Shown: positions 1 through 10,539, counted from the stretch's first letter. The stretch is DNA of 64,000 nt from Corallium rubrum (GCA_964035015.1 OZ036014.1:912701-976700); one strand, 5' to 3'. The notes: generated by a model not told the origin, from the sequence alone. Program-made: numbers and translations.

Positions 1-878
<878 letters not shown>

Positions 879-1143
879 ACTGAGTGTTGTTGCTTCTAAA
901 CTATTGTTGCCATTGTTATTATTGTCGTTGTTATTTCTGTTTATTTCCACCATTACCTTGTCTCAATTTAAACATTTTCTTTTTTCAAACTGTAGAAAAA
1001 GAGGCGAAAACATTACTAAGAACCGGCAAAAGTTTTTCCAAATATCCAGGAATGCAGAAGTTAGTAGATAATGTTGTGCAAAACTTAATTTCAACAAAAA
1101 GCGCAATTGAAGCAACATTTCGGTGTATAATAAATGTAGTGTC

Positions 1144-1634
1144 CAGTAATGGATTTATAGGGTGGTGTGATCCCCCCTGGCCTTCGCCAAGGGGGTGCAG
1201 GGGGGGTGCCAATTGCCTTGTCAAATCCAAGTACATTAAAGGACGCATTCATTCAATGTCTGTAAACTTCATAGGAACTAGGTATTAGGTATCATAGCTA
1301 TCTGCTATCATATGATTCATAGATATATGATTCATATAATTAGCTATCATATGATTAATAGGTATTAATAGGTATAAATTATTTTTTTCTGGTGGGCTTT
1401 GCCCCACTACCCCCCAGCCCCACCACCAGCTCGGACCCCGGACCCTGCCGGGGGCTGTGTCTCCAGACCCCTGCCGTAGCTCCCTCAGCCAGACCCCTGC
1501 CGTAGCTCCCTCAGCAACGCTCCACCCTGCCTCGGTCACGCCCCTACCTCCAGGTCGCGCCTCAGGCCTGGATCTCACTTCGCTCGCTCAGCACCCCCCG
1601 CCCCCTCCCCCTACCAGATCAATTTGGATCCATC
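1144..1634 (+). mobile_element. hAT-like non-autonomous element, copy 1
   Basis: Starts CAGTAATGGAT and ends ATCCATCACTG, so the termini are inverted repeats of each other. The interior (G/C-rich end blocks around an AT-rich 'ATCATATGATTCAT' core) matches, in reverse orientation, the element at 48574-48973. The flanking 8-mers GTAGTGTC and AGTGTGTC agree at their last five bases, consistent with a decayed 8-bp target duplication. No transposase frame is present. The CAGTG-type termini and 8-bp duplications are hallmarks of the hAT superfamily. Confidence 0.7.
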
Positions 1635-1768
1635 ACTGAGTGTGTCTACAGATCTATCTCAAATTATATTATTGCCTGTAATGATTATTTTTAAGGACGT
1701 TCCTACAACGCAATACATATCCAAGAAATGGATGACAATGTTTTACACATGCGCTGAACCAGGTAAAA

Positions 1769-1838
1769 AATGATTCACTCGGCCAAATGATTCACTCGGC
1801 CAAGTGATTCACTCGGCCAAATGATTCACTCGGCCAAA
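1769..1838. repeat. short tandem repeat, 16-bp unit, four copies
   Basis: Four near-identical tandem copies of a 16-mer reading ATGATTCACTCGGCCA, differing at one position (AAATG or AAGTG). Nothing else is recognisable between 1640 and 1900. Confidence 0.9.
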
Positions 1839-1902
1839 ACGTTTATATCGCGTGCTAGCTGTTTTCGTTCTCCGTCTGGCTTGCGGGCTAGATGCACCCA
1901 TA

Positions 1903-2161
1903 CAGTGGCGGATTACCCAGTAGGCTGAGTAGGCTGAAGCCTACAGGCCCAGGCTTGCAAGAGGCCGTAATTTCCAGAGAATGGATTTTTCATTAAGATT
2001 AGTTGTTATATGAATATCAGGGCCGTATCGTACACTGCCTCAGAATGCAGGAAATGGCGTTTCCGAGACTCTAAATTCAAAAAAATTTCCGGAAAATATC
2101 GTCATAAAGGCCCGTGAATTTTATTTAGCCTACAGGCCCCGAAACTGATAATCCACCACTG
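1903..2161. mobile_element. hAT-like MITE, 259 bp
   Basis: Begins CAGTGGCGGATTA and ends TAATCCACCACTG (terminal inverted repeats). It is flanked by CACCCATA and CACTCATA, an 8-bp duplication with one mismatch. Internal blocks 'AGCCTACAGGCCC' recur in direct and near-inverted form. No coding capacity. Confidence 0.82.
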
Positions 2162-2220
2162 CACTCATATTCGTGTGTGTAGATGTGGCCATCTACTTTC
2201 AACTATTAACTAAAGTTATA

Positions 2221-2468
2221 AGTCAGTTTCAGCTTGCCTTTGAAATCCAAAATGTATATAATTGAAATGAACATTCTGAACTTACATTGCAATGTTCAGA
2301 ACTACATTGCGAGGTAGATACACATTTATTATTATTCATTTCCTTCAAACACTATACAACAAATAATCTTCTACTCCGTGATTTCACCAAAGGAATTCAA
2401 TTTAATAAGCTTTGAAGCTTATTAAATTGGAATTTCACAACGAACTTCGCGGACTTCCGTACCTAGTT
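2221..2468 (+). mobile_element. truncated TA-flanked MITE (GTTTCAGCTTGC family)
   Basis: Diverged copy of the family found complete at 49649-49979 and 55250-55563. It has the same start (GTTTCAGCTTGC followed by TTTGAAATCC), the same 'GTTGCGAGGTAGATACA' and 'TTCTACTCCGTGATTT' blocks, and a tail of CACAACGAACTTCGCG. It stops near 2468, where tRNA-SINE sequence begins, so its 3' end was lost or replaced. Confidence 0.75.
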
Positions 2469-2470
2469 CC

Positions 2471-2624
2471 CAGTGGTCAGAGCATTGCACTAGAATCGTA
2501 AGGTCGTGGGTTCAATTCCCGCCGGAAGGCCTGTGCAGTTGCATTTTTCGCAACTGGTCCCGGTTTGGTCTTAAAATGTATATATTCTATGCACTCGAAT
2601 TTTCCTTCACCAAAAATCCCTAGA
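2471..2624 (+). mobile_element. tRNA-derived SINE, copy 1 (5' truncated)
   Basis: Contains an A-box-like AGTGGTCAGAGC and a canonical B box GGTTCAATTCC near 2509, followed by a shared tail ending CCAAAAATCCCTAGAA. It lacks the first bases (CCGTGGCTC) present in the copy at 2733. It abuts the truncated MITE upstream. Confidence 0.85.
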
Positions 2625-2732
2625 ACATGCTATGTAATCGAGTGAAATGCCCAATATTACTTCTAATAAACCCAATTCTCTCCTGGCATTGCCACCTTAT
2701 TATATACAGAACTCGCGATCAAGCTCTCGGCA

Positions 2733-2899
2733 ACGGCCTCCGTGGCTCAGTGGTCAGAGCATTGCACTAGAATCGCAAGGTCGTGGGTTCAATTCCTGCC
2801 GGAAGGCCTGTGTAGTTGCATTTTTCACAACTGGTCCCGGTTTGGTCTTAAAATGTATATATTCTACACTCGAATTTTCCTTCACCAAAAATCCCTAGA
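2733..2899 (+). mobile_element. tRNA-derived SINE, copy 2
   Basis: Fuller copy of the same SINE: CCTCCGTGGCTCAGTGGTCA (tRNA 5' part and A box), B box GGGTTCAATTCC near 2785, then the unrelated body and the same CCAAAAATCCCTAGAA tail. It differs from copy 1 by only a few bases in the shared part. It is not a functional tRNA, because no acceptor stem or anticodon arm closes downstream of the B box. Confidence 0.88.
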
Positions 2900-3672
2900 A
2901 TATAATAATCTTCTATCCTTTTTGTTTGTTTTTTGTTAGGTCCAATTTCAAACAGCAGCTTTTTATGCAAACACGGAGGTTAGCGGTAGTTTTTATCTCA
3001 TTTATGCTTGAGCCAATCAGAAAAAAATTAAGTCTGGTTAAGACGGGGTTAGTGCTTAAGCCTAAAAGTTAAAGTGTCTAAATCAACACCGCTGCCAAAC
3101 GTTTTGCGCATGTGCGACGTCCGAGCTCGTCCTCGGAAAAAGAGCGGGAAAACACTGAAATATTTGGACTGGTCCAAGAGTCCGACACAAAAGTTAAAAC
3201 TATTAGCATACTACTAAAAAGATAAGGTAGGTAATTTGTGCATGGCTTCCTTGTCAATATTGTAACATATTCTGAACTTACCCCTTCGTAAACAGTTAAA
3301 AGCTTCTAGGACAGCGTCGGCCACGGTTGAAATCCAAATATTACCAGGGTTAAGTCACGTTGGCCTGAAAAATAGAGAAAAATCTTCTCGACGTTTCGAG
3401 CGAAGGCCCTTCGTCAGGAGAAATTAGTAAACAACTCACATGTGGTCACGCGTATTTATAGCAGAGCTACAATGGGAATCACTTGAACACATGTAAGCCA
3501 ATAAAAACAAAGTAAACAAATAAATTAATATGTAATTTTAGCCTGTGTGCAGGTGCTGACCCAATTTGTGGGTCAGCTACCTGCAAATAGGCAAAGAAAC
3601 AGGTTATAAATTACTATTTAAATCACCAGAAAAAGGTTAAGGAAAAGGTGTGGAATATGGTGGTGGAGTGAG

Positions 3673-4224
3673 CTAAATGAAAGAGAATCGCTCATTGAGG
3701 CCGTGAGGGTGAATGGTACCAAGTTTGTAAATGAGACGCATTTCTTGTTTACGACGAGTATCGTTACAACCTGTAATGGGCTGAATGGCGCAGATTTTCA
3801 TGTTAGAAAAGGAGTGGTTGGCACTGTTGAAGTGCCTGGCAACAGGTTTGTTTTGCACATTGTTTTTGACATCACGAAGGTGTTCAACAAACCTGTCACC
3901 TAAACGTCTTCCAGTTTCTCCGATGTAAAGCATGGGACATTTACTGCAAGAGATACAGTAAATGAGGTTGGAGGAAGTGCAAGTGAAACTATGGGTTATG
4001 TTGAACCTACATTTTGGAGCCGAAATTGAAATTGAGGAGTCTAAATATTTACAGGTGTTGCACCTACCACGACAGCAAGAGCTGGTGCCAACATGTGATA
4101 CCAAGGCTTGCTGCAGTGAGCTGTGAACAATGTTTTCCCGGATGTTTTTGCTATGCCGAAAAGATACTAGGGGTTTCTCAGAGAAAATGGAAGATGTTTC
4201 TGGGTCATAGAGGTACTTTTTCAT
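3673..4224 (-). pseudogene. Penelope-like GIY-YIG endonuclease fragment
   Basis: Minus-strand frame of about 183 codons. It contains a Cys-rich linker (CCRGRCNTCKYL) and then the GIY-YIG core IYCISCSKCPMLYIGETGRR, with downstream RFVEHLRDV and a conserved HF..NHS segment. This is the arrangement of Penelope-like retrotransposon endonucleases, which nick the target site for reverse transcription. The frame is displaced by one base from the upstream linker frame (4205-4546), which indicates a frameshift. The frame ends LNERFSFI, a normal-looking C-terminus. It is part of a decayed mobile element, not a host gene. Confidence 0.85.
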
Positions 4225-4546
4225 TAGAAATGGTAGCCAAAGGTTCGCTTAAGGTGTCTGAACGGGAAATGTTGGAGACCTTGTGTAAGGCAGTGTCTAA
4301 GAGGCGGGAAGGATAACCGCGATTAACAAAAAAGTTTCTCATTTCCAAACATTTGGCATTGAAATCTTCGTCTTCACTGCAGAGGCGGCGAAGACGAAGA
4401 AATTGAGAGAAAGGAATGGAAGTTTTGGTGTGTTTAGGATGATGAGAGGAGAAGAGGAGGTAGCTATGAGAGTCAGTGGTCTTGTAAAAGACAGAAGTGC
4501 TCAGCTTATTACCATTAATGGAGACGAGAATATCTAAGCACGACAC
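4205..4546 (-). pseudogene. Penelope-like RT C-terminal/linker fragment
   Basis: Frame of about 113 codons on the minus strand, with LDILVSINGNKLSTSVFYK near its start. That is the segment following the palm domain of Penelope-like reverse transcriptases. It is followed by HPKHTKTSIPFSQFLRLRRL and a run typical of the thumb and linker. The N-terminal fingers and palm, including the catalytic aspartates, are missing. It ends at a stop just where the endonuclease frame begins in another register. Confidence 0.75.
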
Positions 4547-5018
4547 ACTAGTCTCACTGATCTCCCATGTGAACTGGAGTGCTGGGTGGAAGTCATTAAC
4601 ATAGTTAATGAAGCAAACCAGGTCAGCGCGCGAACATGCACACAGGCTAAAATTACATATTAATTTATTTGTTTACTTTGTTTTTATTGGCTTACATGTG
4701 TTCACGTGATTCCCATTGTAACTCTGCTATAAATACGCGTGACTACATGTGAGTTGTTTACTAATTTCTCCTGACGAAGGGCCTTCGCTCGAAACGTCGA
4801 GAAGATTTTTCTCTATTTTTCAGGCCAACGTGACTTAACCCTGGTAATATTACCCCTTCGTAGTTTTCTTTACCCTTTTTTTAAAACACAAATGAATGGT
4901 CGAGTCTTACTTAATCTTCACTGTCTGGTTGTTGTCGCCACGGCTAGTTCCCACTTCTCTTGCAATGTTTACTCAACGAAGTCACGCATGCGCAAACGTT
5001 TGGCAGCGGTGTTGCCTG

Positions 5019-5307
5019 TATCATGGTTGAGGATTTTACATATTTAGGATATTTGGGACCTTCTGAGAAGATTTGTAATATATCTTCCTTTCCTAAAATT
5101 TCATCTTCATGGAGTTTTTTCCCGTTAAAGTTGACGGAAGCGACGTCAAAAGGGGAATTTGTTTATACAAAACCCTTTGACGTTACTTCCATCAACTTAA
5201 ACAGCGAAAAAGTCCATGAAGATGAAATTTTAGCAAAGAAGGATATATTACAAATCTTTTCAGAAGGTTCCTAATGTCCTAAATATGTAAAATCCCCAAC
5301 CATGATA
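5019..5307. mobile_element. foldback MITE
   Basis: The two halves are inverted repeats. ATCATGGTTGAGGATTTTAC at the left pairs with GTAAAATCCCCAACCATGAT at the right, and the interior (CTTTCCTAAAATTTCATCTT and its complement) continues the arms for about 120 bp. No coding capacity. The 104-codon frame across it is a by-product. Confidence 0.8.
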
Positions 5308-5311
5308 TCGT

Positions 5312-5575
5312 CACTTTAAGCCCAGTTAACGGGGTTAGTGCTTGGATGGGTGACCGCTTGGGAATGACCCTGTTGTCGAGCTGGAAACCAATGTGAGTAG
5401 AGTTGTAGTTGATCTCTCCTGTGCTTCGAGTGTTTTTCGCCGGGTTCTCCGGTTTTCCTCCCTCCGTAAAATCAACACCTACATCATGGTAGTCATGTTC
5501 AATTGGGGCATTTCGCTCTGTTTGACCACCAGTTGCAATAGGCAATAAAGTTGTTAAAACAAATCAAATTAAATC
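5312..5575 (+). mobile_element. 5S rRNA-derived SINE (5' truncated)
   Basis: Positions about 5333-5364 read GGTTAGTGCTTGGATGGGTG followed by ACCGCTTGGGAA, the 3' half of animal 5S rRNA. An unrelated body follows (GTGAGTAGAGTTG, CTCTCCTGTGCTTCGAG, CCTCCCTCCGTAAAATCAAC) and an A-rich end. The body recurs at 63371-63545 without the 5S head. This is a SINE3-type element, not a 5S gene, because the 5' half of 5S rRNA with its A box is missing. Confidence 0.85.
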
Positions 5576-5679
5576 AATGCAGCATTTGTAATAGTATACA
5601 GATACCAATATATTTGCTTCCCTATTCTATGGGTCGAAAATAACATAAGACAAATCTTGTATATTTTATTTCATTGCAG

Positions 5680-8204
5680 CGGTTGATCCCATGAAAGAAT
5701 CTTTTGTGACTGACCTTGTCACACCGTTGCCCGCGCCATGCTGGGAATTCTTGGTCAGAAAATTTGGAGGTGGACCTGAAGTGAAAACTTTAGATGTCTG
5801 TCAGTTTTGCAAGGTAGGGTAAGGATTAAATGAAAGAGTATTTAGAGTGACGGGAAGGGGATGGAGTTGAAGGGAATGGGAGGTGAAGGGATTCGTAGGG
5901 AAGGGAAACAATGGGAAGGGATTCGAATGGAAGGGAAGGGAGGTGAAGGGAAGGGAGGGGAAGGGAGGTGAGGGGAAGGGAGGTGAGGGGAAGGGTGAAG
6001 GGAAGGGAGGGGAAGGGAGGTGAAGGGAAGGGAGGGGAGGGGAAGGAAGGGGAAGGGAAGGGAGGTGAAGGGAAGGGAGGGGGAGGGAAGGGAAGAGAGA
6101 GGAGGGGAAGGGATGGGAGGGGAGGGGAAGGGAAGGGGAAAGAAGGGATGGGAAGGGAAGAGAAGGTTGGTGAAGGGAAGGGAGGGGAAGGGAAGGGAGG
6201 TGAAGGGAAGGGAGGTGAAGGGAAGGGAGGGGAAGGGAAGGGAGGTGAAGGGAAGGGAAGGGAGGGGAGGGGAAGGGAAAAGAAGGGATGGGAAGGGAAG
6301 GGAAGAGAAGGGAGGTGAAGGGAAGGGAGGGGGAGGGAAGGGAGGGAAGGGAGGGGAGGGGAGGGGAAGGGAGGGGAAGGGAAGAGAAGGGAGGTTAAGG
6401 GAAGGGAGGGGGAGGGAAGGGAAGAGAGAGGAGGGGAAGGGATGGGAGGGGAGGGGAAGGGAAAAGAAGGGATGGGAAGGGAAGGGAAGAGAAGGGAGGT
6501 GAAGGGAAGGGAGGGGAAGGGAGGTGAAGGGAAGGGAGGGGAAGGGAGGGGAAGGAAGGGGAAGGGAAGGGAAGGGAGGTGAAGGGAAGGGAGGTGAAGG
6601 GAAGGGAAGGGAGGTGAAGGGAGGTGAAGGGAAGGGAAGGGAGGGGAAGGGAGGGGAAGGGAGGGGAAGGGAGGGGAATGGAAGCGAAGGGAGGTTAAGG
6701 GAAGGGAGGGGGAGGGAAGGAAAGAGAGAGGAGGGGAGGGGAAGGGAGGGGAGGGGAAGGGAAGAGATGGGAAGGGAAGGGAGGAGAAGGGAGGGGAGAG
6801 GAGGGGAAAGGAAGAGAAGGGAGGTTAAGGGAAGGGAGTGGGAGGGAAGGGAGAGGAGGGGAAGGGAGGGGAGGGGAAGGGAAGGGATGGGAAGGGAAGG
6901 GAGGGGAAGGGAGGGGAAGGGAAGGGAAGGAAGGCGAAGAGAAGGGAAGGGAATGGAATGGAAGGAAAGGGAAGCGAGGTGAAGGGAAGGGAAGGAAGAG
7001 AAGGGAGGTGAAGGGAAGGGCATGGAGTGGAAGGGAAGGGAAGGGATGGGAAGGGAGGTGAAGTGAAGTGAAGGGAAGAGAAGGGAAGAGACGTGAATGA
7101 AAGACAAAGATAAAGAGGGGAACTGGAGGGAAGGGAAGGGAAACGAAGGGGAGGGATTCGAGAATGTGACGTGCGTAACGTGAAGTGCCGTGAAATGAAA
7201 GAAGATTTTTGCGTCTATTGAGTTTACTACTTTTTGGTGGCGACAATTATGATCATTTAACATCAAAATCGACACAAAATTTGAACTAACTGCACTATGT
7301 AGCTTACATTTACAACCTGACTTGTATATCAAATACATCAAGTTACACTAACAAGTAACTGTGTCTTCTACATTTTATAATAAATTGAAATGTTATTTTA
7401 ATTGTTCGTATCAATGCATTTATAGAGAGAAATTTTAGAGATGGATAAACGGAGAGAATACGAATACGACACTTTGAAAAAGGTATTTTATATTTAAAGT
7501 GCCTATGAACGAAAATTAAGTTTGTCTTATTTGAAAGAACACTTCAAATTATAGAATAACATCTTTTGCAGTTTTTCATTTCCTTGCTTTGTTCTTAAGA
7601 TATTTCAATTTGTTTGATATGCAAATTTCACATGTGCGTGAGATGGTTAGATCGGAGAAGGTTAGATATCTTTTCCATTATCAAACCAAATTAATTTGAA
7701 CGAAGTATGTGGATGTGTTTCGCCCACAACACTAAACATGTAGATCTTCAAGTGATTATTATATTTGATAATAGCAAAGATATATAACTTTCGAAAACTC
7801 TATGCACGTGTGACGTCGCAACATGCGACATTTACATCAAACAAACTGAAATATCTCAAGAACGAAGCAGGAAACGAAAAACTGCAAAATATGTTACTCT
7901 ACCATTTTAAGTGTTCTTTTAAATAAGACAAACTTAATTTTTGTTTCACTTTAAGATTATATTTAAGATGAACTATGAGTTGTTTTTGCTTGAGTTTTTT
8001 AACATCTAATGGAAGTATGGTCTAACTGTGTGAACGTTTTATCTGTAGCTTTTTGATACTAGTGACAGTTCTGGTCCGCAGTATTTTATTAGTCTGAAGT
8101 GGTTCAAGGAATGGCGAAATTTTGTTGATGCTAATAAGGGTAATGAATCTAACTTTTATTAATACTGACTAACTCACCAACTAACCAATTAAACAACCAG
8201 CCAA

Positions 8205-8259
<55 letters not shown>

Positions 8260-9338
8260 ACCAACCAGCCAGCCAGCCAGCCAGCCAGCCAATCAACCAA
8301 CCAACCAACCAACCAACCAACCAACCAACCAACCAACCAACCAACCAACCAACCAACCAACCAACCAACCAACCAACCAACCAACCAACCAACCAACCAA
8401 CCAACCAACCAGCCAGCCAGCCAGCCAGCCAACCAACCAACCAACCAACCAACCAACCAACCAACCAACCAACCAACCAACCAACCAACCAACCAACCAA
8501 CCAACCAGCCAACCAACCAACCAACCAACCAACCAACCAACCAACCAACCAACCAGCCAACCAACCAATCAACCAACCAACCAACCAACCAGCCAACCAA
8601 CCAACCAGCCAACCAACCATCCATCCAACCAACCAGAGGTTCAGAGATTGTGTTTAAACATGCTGTTAGTGTTTACCTATGTCTCTGTTATTTTTAGCGC
8701 CACCTGGTCCTATAAATAACCATAGAATTGGACTGCAACGTAAACGAGGTGAGATTGTTATAACATAATCATGTTTATTATTGTTTGTTTTCACCCGAAT
8801 GATATTAGCTCTTCTGCACCAAATAACATATCTTATCTTCTTTTAAAGCAAGGTGCTTTTGACGGAAATGTTTAGAAGTTCGGTTCCGAAGTTCGCAAGT
8901 TCATTTGATTTTCGTATCCGGTTGCGATAACCGTAGCAATTCTGGATGCATTGATTAGATTTAAAACGAATGCGTGTGTACGCCTGGTTTGTTGATGATT
9001 CTAAATAACTGTGCGAATCCAATGGCCTGTGCGCCGGTGATGTTTCATTCACTGTGCGTTACTCAAATTTAAAAAAAATGTCCACGAAGCGAAAAATTGC
9101 GATCTCGTATTTTTCAACAAACGTAAAAAAGGTTCTACTCTAATAACAATTTCCTATTAAAAGTGTCCTTGACTAAAGCAATACTTTCCCCTGCATTATG
9201 TATTGTAAATTAAAGTTGTTACTCAATTCTTGTTTGTTATCCACTTTCCAAGTTTCTAAATCCGTTTGGGACTTTCTTTATTCGGTGTATGGTGGAAAGC
9301 CAGTACTTCCAGTGGACGAAGGACCATATAGTCGTTGA
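5680..9338 (+). CDS. USP20/USP33-type ubiquitin hydrolase, C-terminal DUSP exons (partial)
   Basis: Five exons join in phase: 5680-5813, 7426-7482, 8049-8139, 8698-8748, 9253-9338 (stop TGA at 9336-9338). They encode about 138 residues. The first exon has [14 protein letters not shown] and VCQFC, the DUSP-domain signature. The second has [10 protein letters not shown]. The third has [15 protein letters not shown]. The fourth has [10 protein letters not shown], and the last has [13 protein letters not shown]. The same order occurs in vertebrate USP20/USP33, whose tandem DUSP domains follow the cysteine-protease domain. In that family the protein removes ubiquitin from substrates such as VHL-pathway and GPCR components. 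The catalytic domain and the exon before 5680 were not found in the window, so they lie upstream. Odd points: the last DUSP ends early after YGGKPVLP, and the introns hold a 1.3-kb GA-rich array, a TTAA MITE and an AACC array. USP20 versus USP33 cannot be decided, since invertebrates usually have one. Confidence 0.82.
5846..7160. repeat. GA-rich purine array (GGGAAG-type), 1.3 kb
   Basis: Almost pure purine on the plus strand, built from GGGAA, GGGAGGGG and GGTGAAGGGAA blocks with longer repeated modules (for example at 6060-6140 and 6400-6460). It begins about 33 bp after the splice donor at 5814. The proline/serine/leucine frames on the complement are artefacts. Confidence 0.95.
7498..7950. 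mobile_element. TTAA-flanked foldback MITE
   Basis: Flanked by TTAA on both sides (7494-7497 and 7951-7954). The arms contain AAAATTAAGTTTGTCTTATT at the left and AAATAAGACAAACTTAATTT at the right, and the pairing continues for about 200 bp per arm. It is the same family as 13062, 37853, 44789 and 55581. The left TTAA lies 12 bp past the 3' end of a USP exon. Confidence 0.88.
8194..8635. repeat. AACC/AGCC tetranucleotide array
   Basis: About 440 bp of CCAA and CCAG tetranucleotides in blocks, inside the intron before the fourth USP exon. The WLVGWLVG frames on the complement are artefacts. Confidence 0.97.
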
Positions 9339-9407
9339 AGCAATACTTTGACAACAGCCACTCTCCTGGTTTGTAAGTTTAATACGTTGTACATTGAGTA
9401 ATATTAA

Positions 9408-10096
9408 CCCATTCCTGTCTGTATGAGCAGATTATCTTTTGTGTTTCATCTCTGGCTGTATAGACTTGGATCAAGTCTGTCTCTGTAGAAAGGGTCGAGC
9501 GCGCCGCGATGCGTTCCTTGCTTGCTAGAGACTTGCTACTACAGTAAAAACCCGCATAAAAGAACCAGTGGATTAAGAACCAACATCCTGAAATTTAGGC
9601 AATTAAGCACCCAAAATACAAGAACCACTTCAGGCTGACAAATGAGACTGGTTCTTAAAAAACCTTAACTTTTGTACTTTAGCTGAAGTAGAAAGCATGT
9701 TCTAAGGGCAGGTATATGTCAGGTACATTTTCAACCTTTCATTGTATATATACTGTATATATATGCAGTATATTTATTGTTATGACAGTAAATTAAATTA
9801 TTGTTTGGCAATATTAAATACAATTGGGATGTTAACGTTCAATTTATGTGAATAATTAAGGAAACAAATGATTTAAAACACCAAACCAGGAACAATTGTT
9901 TTTGACTAGAAATACAGTAAGAACCAGTTAAGAACCAACTCGGCCTGATTTCTCACTAAGTACCCATTATATAAGAACCTTTTCAGCCTGACGTCAAAAA
10001 ATAGTGGTTCTTTTATGCGGATTTTTACTGTAGTCTACTGGCTATACCGTTATATAATTTTATTTTTAATCGACAGGTCGTCTAGGCAGGAATGGG
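9408..10096. mobile_element. piggyBac-like TTAA element interrupted by a second MITE
   Basis: TTAA at 9404-9407 precedes CCCATTCCTG, and CAGGAATGGG is followed by TTAA at 10097-10100. The termini are inverted repeats and the target is TTAA, as for piggyBac-type elements. Most of the interior (9542-10030) is a separate TA-flanked element, so this is a nested insertion. Confidence 0.8.
9542..10030. mobile_element. TA-flanked MITE, 489 bp (Tc1/mariner- or pogo-like ends)
   Basis: Begins CAGTAAAAACCCGCATAAAA and ends TTTTATGCGGATTTTTACTG (terminal inverted repeats of about 25 bp, extending to AGAACCA). TA lies directly outside each end. The interior holds several 'AAGAACCAGT' motifs in both orientations. 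No transposase frame. Confidence 0.85.
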
Positions 10097-10251
10097 TTAA
10101 TATAATATCACTGTTCGAGCTTTAAAAGACGCAAAATAATATGCATAACGTATCGAAAATATTTCTATTGTATACTTTATACATTTTTCGCGCAAAAAAG
10201 TATAAAATACTTCCAAATTTAATCTTGAGGATAAATATATGCACAGAATAT

Positions 10252-10532
10252 CTAACTATATGTAGCAATAAGTTGATTGTAATTAACTACAGTATACGTA
10301 GCAATAAGTTAATTGTAATTTACTATATGTAGCAATATGTTAATTCTAATTAACTATATGTAGCAATAAGTTAATTCTAATTAACTATATGTAGCAATAA
10401 GTTAATTCTAATTAACTATATGTAGCAATAAGTTAATTCTAATTAACTATATGTAGCAAGAAGTTAATTCTAATTAACTATATGTAGCAAGAAGTTAATT
10501 CTAATTAACTATATGTAGCAAGAAGTTAATTG
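10252..10532. repeat. 31-bp minisatellite
   Basis: About nine tandem copies of a 31-bp unit containing TAACTATATGTAGCAATAAG; later copies read GCAAGAAG. AT-rich, no coding meaning. Confidence 0.92.
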
Positions 10533-10539
10533 GAATGGA

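Larger units (their letters stand above)
3291..4849 (-). mobile_element. Penelope-like retroelement with inverted terminal repeats
   Basis: Flanked by a perfect 13-bp duplication TTACCCCTTCGTA at 3278-3290 and 4850-4862. About 215 bp at each end (roughly 3338-3560 and 4640-4849) are inverted repeats of each other. The minus-strand interior encodes the C-terminal part of a Penelope-like polyprotein, including a GIY-YIG endonuclease. Inverted or partial LTR-like ends and a GIY-YIG domain are typical of Penelope-like elements. The copy is 5' truncated or internally deleted, since the catalytic reverse transcriptase motifs are absent. Its terminal repeats carry CTGACGA and CGAAACGTC blocks (see findings). 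Confidence 0.9.
3085..5014. repeat. outer foldback arms around a Penelope-like insertion
   Basis: About 30 bp at 3085-3115 (ACACCGCTGCCAAACGTTTT) is the reverse complement of about 30 bp ending near 5014 (AAACGTTTGGCAGCGGTGTT). The arms enclose the retroelement at 3291-4849, so a foldback element appears to have been interrupted by a later retroelement insertion. Between 2900 and 3085 and between 4863 and 4970 I see nothing coding. Confidence 0.65.

Noticed and set aside
986-1143. Possible exon after TTTTTCAAACTGTAG (KEAKTLLRTGKSFSKYPGMQ)
   Set aside because: The acceptor is good and the frame is open, but I could not match it to USP20/33 or find a convincing donor before the hAT-like element at 1144. 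It may be an unrecognised exon of the upstream gene, but is left uncalled.
2733-2810. Functional tRNA gene
   Set aside because: A and B boxes are present, but the 3' half does not close an acceptor stem, and the sequence is one of two near-identical SINE copies.
5320-5370. 5S rRNA gene
   Set aside because: Only the 3' half of 5S is present, fused to a SINE body.
5842-7341. 499-codon Pro/Ser/Leu frame on the minus strand
   Set aside because: Complement of a purine-rich simple repeat; no non-repetitive domain.
8181-8632. WLVG-repeat frames
   Set aside because: All from the AACC/AGCC tetranucleotide array.
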